DNA from: Aspidapion aeneum
Lineage: Eukaryota; Arthropoda; Insecta; Coleoptera; Brentidae
Direction of reading: 5' to 3'
DNA length: 64,000 nt
Assembly: GCA_963576565.1 (NCBI GenBank)
Contig: OY755039.1
Location: forward strand, 128,658,640-128,722,639
Of the stretch, positions 55,504 to 64,000 are shown piece after piece. The number at the start of each line of letters is the position of its first letter. Position 1 is the first letter of the stretch. The position numbers and the translations under genes were made by a program. A model generated the notes under the pieces. It searched no databases, was not told the origin of the DNA, and worked only from the letters and a program-made list of their open reading frames with translations.

Positions 55504-56055
55504 ATGTCCATAGTTCGCACCCATATGTCGCTACTAGCCTAATTATTGAAGTATGGATTTTTTTCCATATATCGTTAAATTCTTTGACTTGAGCAGTTTT
55601 TGATAATGATAAAATACATTTTTGCATGACTAATTATTCTCTGGTCTATTTCTTCTAAAATAGAGGTTTTTTCTTTATGTTTTCTCGTAAGTATGTAAAC
55701 TTTTCCACTTTCTTGAAAATATAATCAAGTACCTGAAAATTAAGCATAACCTAAGCATATCTCTCGTTTTCGAGAAGTTAGTGTATTTAGTTTTTGACTC
55801 ATTTATTTTCAGTCTTCGTTTTTTAGCTTCTAGCACTGTTACAGTTTCTGTCAAAAATATTTGCTCTCTACTATAAACAGCAATATTATTCGCTTCCCAG
55901 CAAAGCTAGTCCTATACCATTAATAAATTTCACAATATTTGCCTCATCTATTAGCTGTTGTATTTCGTAATTTATCCGTATCCGTATCCGCCAATAATCA
56001 ACTTAATATGTTTTCACTGGTCGACAAATTTTACTAATAATTACTGTTACTGTTC

Positions 56056-56484
56056 CAGTCAACAAATATAATCACTTATAAACTTTTTTTTAATTTTTGG
56101 CAAAAACACTCGAAACTCTAAGTAGGTAGCTAACTATATAAAGGAGCCAAATGAAAGATTTGACTATTTTGCCAAATAACTTTTTAATATTTATTTTCTT
56201 GCTTTGCAATGCACATTGGGACTCAGGATATTAAAAATTCGAAAATTCCTACATCTAACCGACGCAACGCTGACGGAGGATGTTCAATGGATCGGCATGA
56301 AAAGCAAATAATAAATACCAATAAAAATAACATCCCCAGAAGCCGTGTTTTTCAAAGTCTGTGAAGGGAGTGATCCCGGGAACGTTCCAGAAACATCACA
56401 CTCACTTTGTCTCCCGGGAATTAAATTGTCGTATTCTTGAACGCTCGCAGATGTTCGTGAGTGCAAGGTTTAGAATTCCGCCAG
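56056..56484. other. Unannotated stretch
   Basis: No gene. GATCCCGGGAACGTT and TCCCGGGAATT (56371-56420) are a small GC-rich patch open on both strands without a domain. Confidence 0.35.
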
Positions 56485-56597
56485 GGGTGGATGGGCCATA
56501 TGGAAAAAATAAATTTTTCTTTATGAGATATGTAGAAAACATCTAAAATATTAGGCTTGGGGTTTGGGCCCCGAAGCCTCCCTGAGAGCGCCCATGG
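56485..56597. mobile_element. G-rich hAT MITE relic
   Basis: TTTATGAGATATGTAGAAAA, AGGCTTGGGGTTTGGGCCCC and end GAGCGCCCATG match the family of 4440-4607. The left end is altered (CAGGGGTGGATGGGCC). Confidence 0.5.
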
Positions 56598-56629
56598 GCT
56601 TAACAAAGTAATTATCCGATCAGATGCTT

Positions 56630-56704
56630 AGGGCCTGTTCTTAAATTACGTAACGCAAAAATTCCGAAATTTTGACTCACCCTCTTTCCATTGTAACGCA
56701 CCTG
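56630..56704. mobile_element. Half of a GGCCTGTTCTTAAAT-type MITE
   Basis: AGGGCCTGTTCTTAAATTAC, GTAACGCAAAAATTCCGAAA and TTGTAACGCACC resemble the inverted end at 62990-63045. It is cut by the Harbinger-like element. Confidence 0.6.
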
Positions 56705-57695
56705 TAAAGCCGGGTACTCATTAACGAACCACGAGCATCGATCAACGAACGTGATCCATTCGCTAATGTGGACGGCATTGTTCGGGGTCGCAGCGCGATA
56801 TCGAAACCTTAAATTAAAAGAAAGTACCGAGTAAATTTGAGACATAAATACACATCTCTTGAAAAAGTTTACCTACATAAATACATTTTTTAAATAAAAA
56901 AAAACATTAAAAAAAATTGCTAAATCTATTTGTAATAGTTTACTTGTGAGAAAATAGTAAGCTGTCAGTCTTACTTTTTTACTTAAATTGCCAATATCTC
57001 AAAAACTAATCTATTAATTTTTGAAATAATATCAATGCTGTAAAGGAAGAGGAAAAACTCTTTTAGACAAGATATCACGACCCACTTTCCTTCTCTAAAG
57101 TCAAGAGGTCAAAGCTACCCCAGCTAGGAGTCGATAGATAAAAATATTTTAAGAAAATAAAAATAATGTGTCCAAGGATTTTTTCAAAAATTTACTTTAA
57201 ATACTCATAATGGCATCCCGTATACGTTTTCTGTGAGCATATTACTTTAAATTAAAATTGATAATGATGATGATAACGAAAATGATTATACGTATGTTTT
57301 ATCGCTCCGCTTGTTTTGTAAAAAGAGTTTTTGCTTTTTTTCTGTCTGGGTAATAAATTTGTAGTATAAAATGGAAAATAAATATATTTTGTTTACCTCA
57401 CTTTACTGATAACGGTAATTACCACTTATGATTGGACAACCTAACCTATGCACGTATTAATGCTAAAAACTGCACAGAACAGATGTGGCTTTACTCAGGC
57501 GTTGCGATCTGTATTGAGAGATGTTAAAGGAATAAGAACAATTCGCGCGTGCTCGCTTAAAGCGCCTTTAGCGGTATATATTTAGGAATTACAAAATGAT
57601 AGCGGTAATGACACTCTACCAGGGTACGCGTATAAAATGTTATTTTCTAAAACAAATTAAGAATAATATTTGCTTTTAACAAACGGCGATACATA

Positions 57696-57697
<2 letters not shown>

Positions 57698-57763
<66 letters not shown>
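57698..57763. repeat. (TA)n microsatellite
   Basis: About 33 TA units inside the Harbinger-like element. Confidence 0.95.
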
Positions 57764-57764
<1 letters not shown>

Positions 57765-58053
57765 CATTAAACTAGACTTATAGGGCAATATAATATTGAA
57801 TTCGTATGATACATTAGGTTACTTTGTTTTAGTGGATGCAAACTTATGATAACGGAGTATGACGTTTGGGTCAGTCTTCCACAAATATTAGCAATAAATA
57901 ACAACTTTAGCATCAAACTAAATGTAGTGCTTTAGAGCAATATTGGAAGCAATTTTATTTGTACAAGAAAAATAACTAATATACTAAACACTAATTTTTG
58001 ATTTGTCTGTTTCAGGCAATTTTTTTTACACTGCTGCTTGTGCGGGTCGGGCT

Positions 58054-58337
58054 CAGTGGCGAGTCAGGGGGGGGGTCAGAGGGGCCTGGCCCTCCCCCTT
58101 CCTTGACATAAAACTTATAATTTTTAATTCCAGAAAAAACATAACCAATGCATAAGCCGCAATTTTTTTTTAATTAAATTTAACTGATTTTACTCAAATT
58201 TTTGCCTGCGGCACATTTTATTTGCACATAGTGGTAAACTTTAAAGCTAATTCTTAATAAATCCCGCAAAAAAAATTATTTTGTGTTTTTTTCCCTCCTT
58301 GGCCCCTCCCCCCCCACACATCCTGGATCCGCCATTG
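58054..58337. mobile_element. hAT MITE (GGCGGATCCAG family), perfect 8-bp TSD
   Basis: The left end is CAGTGGCGAGTCAGG and the right end CCTGGATCCGCCATTG. GTCGGGCT is duplicated exactly (58046-58053 and 58338-58345). The interior shares TTTTTGCCTGCGGC and G/C runs with 31616-31877. It is nested in the Harbinger-like element and therefore younger. Confidence 0.9.
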
Positions 58338-58638
58338 GTCGGGCTTACTGGCAACGCCATTTTGTTTTAGGCTAGTAACATATAAACCACGCATCTTCTT
58401 TTAAATGTTTTTTAAATAGTCTTTTTTTTTTGATCCCATATAACAGGTCTATTCCTGTAATTTTCAAATAGACAATACTTTTTCATCATTCATGGTATTT
58501 TTTTTATTTGAAGCGCAATGAACGACGACCGCCTATTGGCTTGTGACGAATGGCTTGTTGCGCGCTGCAATCATACCTTTTTCACGTCTACATTAGCGAA
58601 TTGTTCGAGGCTCGTTGCTCGGTAATGAGTACCCGGCT

Positions 58639-58800
58639 TAACGAAACCGCTGACCCCGCCGCACAATGGTGGATTTTGCTGATTTACGAGGACACTGGGT
58701 CATAATGCCTTATTCCATACAGTAATTATTTACACCCATTTCTTTAAACTATAAGAACTGGTCACCTTAAAGCTACAAAAAAAAATTCGCAGCACAAAAA
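58639..58800 (+). promoter_or_regulatory. Upstream region of the small spliced gene
   Basis: 162 bp between the Harbinger-like element and the ATG. There is no clear TATA box. The context before the start, CACAAAAAATG, fits the A-rich insect start consensus. An in-frame TAA lies at 58768-58770, so the frame does not extend far upstream. Confidence 0.25.
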
Positions 58801-59284
58801 ATGACTGATAAGAAGATGGTCCAAGTTAGCGGTATCAAAAACATCAATTTAGTGAGAATTTTTCATCGATCTTTGCTTGCTATTTTTGCCTGCTTCGAAA
58901 CAGTTTATATTACTGTTATATTTTGGTATTATTTAGACAGTGCTTCAGATTCCTTGGGTAAGTTTTTTTTTAATTTTAATTAAAAGTAAGTACAAACGTC
59001 TTGTATAGTAGTAAAATTTCTAATATTTTTCAAACTTCTGTGGGATGTGAAAAAAAAGTCCCCTTTCGAACTTAACAAATTAAATTTTAGTTTCATCAAT
59101 TTTCTTTAAAATAATAGTAGCCTCAATGTGCGGAGATGTGCGAAACATTATTTTTTTTTTGGTTTTAGGGGGTATACCCGGAGTCACCAGAATGGAACTA
59201 TTTGAGTTTCTTTGCGCGAGAGTAGAGAATCTCTTCAGGACTCTGAAGATGAATATGATAATTTTCAATGATATTTATGAATAG
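58801..59284 (+). CDS. Candidate two-exon gene, ~90-aa membrane protein
   Basis: Exon 1 (58801-58957) opens with MTDKKMVQVSGIKNINLV, followed by an uninterrupted hydrophobic stretch from about residue 24 to 44 (LLAIFACFETVYITVIFWYY) and LDSASDSL. It ends in a consensus donor, G|GTAAGT. A 211-nt intron ends in a strong polypyrimidine tract and TTTTAG at 59168. Exon 2 (59169-59284) restores the phase exactly (one base plus two) and stays open for 38 codons: GGIPGVTRMELFEFLCARVE, then NLFRTLKMNMIIFNDIYE and TAG. The product would be a single-pass membrane protein of 90 residues with a basic N-terminus; topology is unknown. I recognise no family. Codon use is balanced, unlike the AT-driven frames around it. 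It lies between the Harbinger-like element and the AGCGCT foldback. It could instead be part of a longer gene, or chance; the joint phase agreement is the main support. Confidence 0.45.
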
Positions 59285-59299
59285 AAAAATTGTTATTTT

Positions 59300-59559
59300 T
59301 GTAATATATTTTTTTTAAATATATTTTGTTTATAGACAGTAAAAAATAATAGTTATTGATTCATATTATTCTAAAATAAGCGTATTTTATATACAAAGGG
59401 TTAAAATAATGTAATTCGGCTATTTCCGTAAAAGATTTCTGATGTCCTCTTAAATAATCAAAATCGGCCACTGGCCGTTACTTATTTTGTTTAAAAGACA
59501 TAAAATTTTAGCCATCCATACTGTAGCAAAATGAATTACTATTAGGAGGCTGGTGGTAT
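59300..59559. other. Downstream of the small gene
   Basis: AT-rich. It could contain the 3' UTR. No canonical AATAAA is obvious. Confidence 0.3.
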
Positions 59560-60310
59560 AAATTAGCGCCGTTTAACCAGCCCTGTTCAAAATAGCATGT
59601 AATGATATAGCGCTGTTTTAAAATAACTTGTAACGAAATAGCTTTGGTATAAATTAGCGCCACTATCAAAATAGCGCCTAATGAAAACACCACTGCTTTA
59701 AAACAAAGCCAATAACAAAAGAAAAAACCTGGCCTAACACAACCTGACTTGACTAACATTACCTGACCCCGCGTTACTTATGGGTTGCTGAAAATAATAT
59801 GAAAATAGCGCTGTTCTAAAATAGCGCTTAATAAAATAGCGCTGTTTTAAAACAAAGCCAATATCGAAAAAAAACCTGACCTGAAACAAGCTGACATAGT
59901 ATGACTTGACCTAACCTAATAACCTAATCTTACCTAACCTGGCAGCCCAACCTAACCTGACCTCGCTTTAATGGGTTGCGACACAAGCAGCGCGCTATAG
60001 TGCTTGCTAAACGAGGTTAGCTTAGGGTGGGTTGACACATTGCGTTAGGTTAGATCAAGTCAACATATGTCAGGTTGTTTTAGGTAGGGTTTATTTCTTT
60101 TTTCGATATTGGCTGGTATTAAAATAACGGTATTTCGTTACTGGCGCTATTTTAAAATACTGGTCTTTTTTGTTACGCGCTGTTTTAAATCAGCGCTATT
60201 ATATTACGCGCTATTTCTTTACTAACGCTATTCTAAAACAGCACTGTTTACTAGAGCGCTATTTTAAAACAGCGCTCAAACAATAGCGCTGTTTTAAACA
60301 GCGCCATGGA
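59560..60310. mobile_element. AGCGCT-repeat foldback
   Basis: The left half has many copies of AAAATAGCGCTGTTTTAAAA-like text, plus two copies of a module AAAGCCAATA.C.AAA, ACCTGACCT, ACAAGCTGACATA, GACTTGACCTAACC. The right half carries this module inverted (60040-60130) and more AGCGCT copies (60160-60305). The centre is near 59990. CCTAACCTAA-like runs at 59910-59960 resemble the insect telomere repeat but are irregular. I know of no family built like this. Non-coding. Confidence 0.8.
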
Positions 60311-60948
60311 ATAAATACAGTTATTTCTTCGATGGCAGCGCTAAAACGAACCAAGAAAGCTACCGAAACGACATTTTTAAATTTATATTGAGAAAAATTG
60401 ACAAAATTTTTATAGCTTCAAAACTTTCCCGTCATAATTTGGTATAAATCGACAGCAGCTAGAGTAACGTAGTTTTCACAAATTGATCTAAAATTTCTTT
60501 TTTAACAAAAATAAAATTATCTAAAAAAAATAGTTTATTCAAAAATTAAATGTTTAATATTTTTTACGTTAATTCTGTACATTGGCGGCGGAGTCAATGG
60601 GTTATTTTTTAAAACTTAGTAAAATTTCAATTTTAGTAATCGGGTCGCATAGTCTAATGTTTTAGCTTTCCAATAAGCCGAAAGTCTTTGAAATCGGAAA
60701 AGTGGTGGGATCAAAACTCAAAAAAAGTTCAGTTTTTATTGAATCACCCCATATAAATGACACTGTAAGGAAATAGCGCATTTTAAATTAACGCTATCTT
60801 GATACGCCATTTTGAACATGCTCCATTTCAATAAACGCCATTAGCAACACGTGGTATTTTAATAAGCAAGCATTATTTTGAATATGCGCTTTTTAAAAAA
60901 GCGCTATTTCTATACAAAGCCTTTAAACATATATCGTTTGTTCATATA
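60311..60948. other. Spacer with more AGCGC motifs
   Basis: 60764-60925 has further AGCGCATTTTAA, TTTGAA.ATGC and AAAAGCGCTATTTC copies, so the foldback family extends or recurs here. 60330-60760 has no supported feature. Confidence 0.5.
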
Positions 60949-62370
60949 CACACATCGTCAAAAGTCTTGGCCCCCCTAGGTATTTGGAAAAATAAAGGTA
61001 GTTAAATTTTCAAATGTGCTGCAGAATATTCTTTAATTCAATACCAAAATATATGATGCAGAACCTTTTTTATTTCATTTCCATATAATGCAGTATTAAA
61101 AAATATCGAAAAGTGATCAGAAATTCTAAAAAAATAAACTTAAAGAAAAAAACGGTAAAGGCTTAATTAAACATAACTCAGTATTCTGTGTGATCGCCTC
61201 TTCTTTCAATAAGTTGGCCGACACGTCTGGGCATCCCTCGAATCAAGTTATCAATAAAATCTACCGGTAAGTTGTTCCACTCTTCTTGAACAGCTGCAGT
61301 CAATAGTTGAAGTGTTGCAGGGGGATTCAGTCGATTGGATATTCTTCTAGCAACTCCATCCCACACGTGTTCAATGGGATTCATGTCGCGAGAGTTCGCT
61401 GGCCAGTTCATTCTTTGGATATTTCCCTCCCGCAACATGTTTCCACATTTTGCGTGGGAGGTGGTCTGGCTTTATCATCTTGAAAAATGAAATTTTCTCC
61501 AAATTCATTTCGCAAGGGCTGAATGATTGGTTCGATAATGTTTTCTGCGTATATGGTGCATGTCATTGTTGGCTGAATGAGAATAAGTGGAGTATGACGA
61601 CCAAACATTATGCCGCCCCAAAACATTACCGTGCCGCCCTGGTAGGGAACAACTTCTCGGGCAAAAGCCAATCGTTCTGCTGTTCCTGGACCTCTCCAGA
61701 CCTTTCGCCGTCGACTGTCACTCTGTAGGCCGAATCGCGACTTGTCCGAAAAAAGAACGTAGCGCCATTGAGGCAAAAGCCAATTTCTGTGCTCCTGGCC
61801 ATTGACGAAGGACAGCTCTGTGATGAGGTGAGAGCTTTGGCACTCTCAAAGGTCTTCTTGACCTTAAATCTGAAGAATGTAATCTTCTTCTTAGGGTGCG
61901 TGTCGAAACAACTCTCTGGTACGTGCGCAAAAAATGACTTCGGAGGGCTGTTGACGTTATTGTTCGGTTTCTCCTTGTAAAATTAACCATATAATGATCT
62001 TCCCTCTCTGATGTTACTCTGGGTCTTCCACTAACTGGTCTTCGCGCAATGCCGCCAGTTTCCAGAAAAAGAAGGAAAATGCGTCTCACTGATAAACCCT
62101 CTTGATGTAAAGCCACTATTCTTGCTCGGTTGAACGGAGAAATTAAGTGACGTGGCATTTTTCTCGAAATTTAATTGAAAATGCACTTGTATCCGACTGA
62201 AAACTTATTAAGAATAATCTGCAGAGTTCCCAAATAAGGCAGTTTTTTTTCTCCGATAATGTTTTTATATTTGCGATAATATATCAAGGAGTTTATTAAC
62301 AAAAAATTGCCAGCGTACCTGAAACAATTTACAGGGTGATCAGGGGGGCCAAGCCTTTTGACGATGTGTG
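60949..62370 (-). mobile_element. Complete Tc1-like transposon
   Basis: The ends CACACATCGTCAAAAG(T/G)CTT continue through GGCCCCCCT and are inverted with one mismatch. TA flanks both sides (60947-60948 and 62371-62372). Length 1422 bp, normal for Tc1-like elements. It contains one transposase gene on the minus strand, now frameshifted, with short UTRs. The TIRs contain a C6 run. TIR identity suggests it is one of the younger insertions in the window. Full length, but not autonomous. Confidence 0.95.
61178..62158 (-). pseudogene. Tc1-like transposase, two frameshifts
   Basis: The transposase cut and re-inserted the element at TA sites. Read 62158 to 61178, the frame covers about 326 codons, normal for the family. 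The start MPRHLISPFNRARIVALHQE and HQEGLSVRRI give the first HTH. SGRPRVTSEREDHY is the GRPR hook. Then come the second HTH (STALRSHF, VSTRTLRRRL), the catalytic VLFSDKSRFGLQ (first Asp), VMFWGGI, FQDDKARP (second Asp), and RDMNPIEHVWD (Glu, DD34E type). One frameshift lies near 61800-61810 before EIGF/NW, the other near 61450-61475 after KARP, where the conserved His is also lost. Catalytic residues otherwise survive. No intron. Confidence 0.95.
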
Positions 62371-62485
62371 TATTTAGAAAAGCCATCCTTATAATATATT
62401 TAAAAAAAATCTGGTTACAAATGGAATTTTTTAATTGATGTTGTATGTAATAGTTATTTAAACAACAAGGTTTGAAAACGACTCT

Positions 62486-62557
62486 TTGCACACGATCGAG
62501 ACAGTTTGGTAGACCGAGCCGAAGGCGAGGTCTACAAGTCGAGTGAGTGTGCAAAGA
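62486..62557. repeat. Nested hairpin with GTAGACC...GGTCTAC
   Basis: CTCTTTGCACAC pairs with GTGTGCAAAGAG at the outside. Inside, GTAGACC/GGTCTAC and CGAG repeats pair around GAGCCGAAGGCGAG. Unusually GC-rich for the window. Confidence 0.7.
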
Positions 62558-62589
62558 GGTTTTGAAACGAGTTTTTTACAATATTTTTT

Positions 62590-62936
62590 ATACGACTGCT
62601 AATAAAGAAAGAAAAATCAAATTTTAATTTAACTTGTTTTTATTTCCGACATTTTTACAACAAAACTTTAAAAATTCAACAATTTTTTGACGTATCTAAT
62701 CAACAAAACATACGAGCAGTGACGGTTGCTACGGAACTAAGCCAACTTATATTGATGGGTGACAACAACAAAAATCACAATGACGGGAGACCCGTATGCA
62801 GAAATGACATAGGCGTGCGCAAAAATGACATAAGCGTGTGCAAAACGTTTTGCACACAGCGTGCGCAAAATGCCATTTTTAGATCGTGTTCTCCGTGCGC
62901 AAAACCCCCTTTTACAAGACAGTCGTATAAAAAAGG
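62590..62936. mobile_element. Inverted-repeat element with TTGCACAC motifs
   Basis: TTTTTATACGACTG at the left and CAGTCGTATAAAAA at the right are inverted. The right part contains GTGTGCAAAACGTTTTGCACAC (62836 onward, a perfect palindrome around ACGT) and several GCGTGCGCAAAA copies, related to the outer arm of the hairpin at 62486. Open frames on both strands follow from the repeats. Confidence 0.6.
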
Positions 62937-62937
62937 T

Positions 62938-63050
62938 GTTACGTAACCCGATCCGGAACATTCCCCACCTCCCTGTAACGCTGCATAACGAGAAGACTAA
63001 CCCCTCCCCCCTTGGTGCGTTACGTTATTTAAGAACAGGCCTTTATTGGG
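62938..63050. mobile_element. GGCCTGTTCTTAAAT-type MITE, short
   Basis: The right end reads GTGCGTTACGTTATTTAAG and AACAGGCC, inverted relative to 56630-56665. The left end TACGTAACCCGATCCGG pairs only partly. A C7 run is inside. Confidence 0.55.
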
Positions 63051-64000
63051 AGCTCAAAGCATTTTGGCAAAGAATTTGCTTCTTAGTTCAGGCCCTACAT
63101 CCGATGTTTAAACGATGTGCTACGTTTAATGATAGAAGCAACACACTTTGTATGGATAGACATAACACTCGCCCGAACATTTTACGAAAGGGCACCACCC
63201 CTCCAACCCTCTCAGGGGTTGTTTCCCCCCCCCTGCTTTTTGACGTTTTTTTGCTAATAACTTGAAAACGGTCAATTTTTAAAAAAATATTCTTGAAATA
63301 AAATTCAAGAAAATTAAAAAATATTATTTTTTCCACACCTCTCATTTAATAAATGCCTATAAAAGGTGTGCCCCTGATGTAAGGGGGGCGTGTTATACAT
63401 CGTTAGAGAGTTGTTCAGCCTCAATAACTATTATTTAGTTGTTTTGGCCAAGTTAAATGTTTGCAAATAATTAGAAAATAACCGTAAAATATCACTTTTG
63501 AGGGGGGGCGAGAGGGGGGATGCCGCGTCCCCCAATTTTAATAAATTCAACCCGAAAAATTAGATTTTAGTTAATACTAATCAAAAATATTTTTTTACTT
63601 ACTTTGAGTATTATTTACTGAGCTACAAAAATGAATTGTTTGATTTGAGGATTTCTACAAATACATTTATTTTTATTTCAAGGTGACTACTTTCAGTTAT
63701 GGCTAAGTTACTAAATATTTAACGGTATACAATGGGTTTTTGAACAAAATTACTTTTTTGAAAAAAACAATGTGTTAAGGATACAATATGCCACAAGAAA
63801 AAAAACATATTTTAAACATTTTCCCCCCTTTTCGTAGGCCTATGGAACATGCAGCACTGCCTTTAAAGGGTACTAAGGTACATGGTTAAAAAGGAAATTT
63901 TATCCGCTTGCAAAATGATCTTTAAAATATTTTAAGAAAAGTTTTCGTTTTATTAGAACAGAGTACGTTTCAAGGGGGGGGGGAGAACACCCCCCTGCCA
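63051..64000. other. AT-rich end of window with G/C-run patches
   Basis: No gene. G/C runs at 63220-63240, 63370-63390, 63500-63535 and 63975-63998 look like further G-rich MITE ends (the last has GGGGGGGGGG then CCCCCCTG) but cannot be delimited. The 85-134 codon frames at 62861-63345 overlap on opposite strands and have no domain. Confidence 0.4.

Larger units (their letters stand above)
53160..56055 (-). mobile_element. Tandemly repeated LINE fragment, three copies
   Basis: On the minus strand the repeated unit encodes RT-thumb and C-terminal parts of a LINE: KKRRLKINESKTKYT, then TSIIRLVATYGCELWTLTKV and NDEQLKMFEKKLLVKFVDQ, then INYELQQLIGEANIVKFIKD. Unit starts (CCCA(G/A)CAAAGCTAG on the plus strand) lie at 53211, 54022 and 55896. 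With the two insertions removed, units 1 and 2 are both about 575-580 bp, so this is a true tandem duplication of an internal fragment. Unit 3 is partial. All frames are broken. Confidence 0.85.
56708..58638. mobile_element. PIF/Harbinger-like non-autonomous element
   Basis: The ends AGCCGGGTACTCATTA and (inverted) AGCCGGGTACTCATTAC extend as an imperfect TIR of about 65 bp (CGAACG...ATTCGCTAATGT.GACG). TAA flanks both sides (56705-56707 and 58639-58641), the 3-bp TWA-type duplication of PIF/Harbinger elements. No transposase or Myb-like ORF is present. The interior holds a foldback half (57000-57220), (TA)n and a hAT MITE, so it has been collecting insertions. Confidence 0.7.

Noticed and set aside
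59880..59965. CCTAACCTAA-like runs suggesting an interstitial telomere repeat
   Set aside because: The spacing is irregular and mixed with CCTGACC, and the same module recurs inverted in the foldback arm, so it belongs to that element.

Overview
The window looks like intergenic or intronic DNA of an insect with a large, repeat-rich genome. It is very AT-rich. It carries relics of at least four non-LTR retrotransposon lineages, Tc1-, pogo/Tigger-, hAT- and PIF/Harbinger-like DNA elements with readable target-site duplications (TSDs), and (TA)n and (GACA)n microsatellites. There are no bacterial-type operons, no rRNA and no CRISPR. I recognise no conserved multi-exon host gene. A hemipteran or beetle would fit, but the order is a guess.

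Layout. 0-7.3 kb: LINE 3' fragments, a small mariner-type MITE, a tRNA-Gly-like gene with a serine (AGA) anticodon on the minus strand, and a G-rich hAT MITE. 7.3-20.7 kb: a strongly decayed head-to-tail array of units of about 370-385 bp, peppered with later insertions (a minus-strand LINE RT, a composite retro-insertion with a 22-bp TSD, a LINE 3' tail, a near-perfect 32-bp hairpin). 21-28.7 kb: long inverted-repeat (foldback) elements, nested hAT elements and a cluster of GTGACATCC motifs. 29-34 kb: a 142-bp minisatellite, elements with terminal AGCTCACAC palindromes, an LTR-like insertion and a second GTGACATCC cluster. 34.5-44 kb: a second RTE-like LINE, further inverted-repeat elements, a LINE C-terminus and a GC-rich minisatellite beside a possible exon.

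45-51 kb: a possible terminal exon, an internally deleted Tigger-like transposon with the C-terminus of its transposase, a foldback, and the longest coding relic, an RTE-like reverse transcriptase (48.3-50.3 kb) whose 3' end recurs at the very start of the window. 52.8-56 kb: three head-to-tail copies of one LINE fragment, two of them split by different younger insertions whose empty sites can be read from the sister copies. 56.7-58.6 kb: a Harbinger-like element with nested insertions. 58.8-59.3 kb: the best candidate host gene, two short exons joined by a phase-consistent GT-AG intron, encoding about 90 residues with one membrane segment. 59.5-60.9 kb: an AGCGCT-repeat foldback. 60.9-62.4 kb: a complete but frameshifted Tc1-like transposon. 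The rest is G-rich MITE relics.

The elements do not form a pathway. The value of the window is its insertion history and a few unexplained structures: the decayed array, the small spliced gene, the anticodon-shifted tRNA-like gene, and foldbacks built of short recurring motifs.
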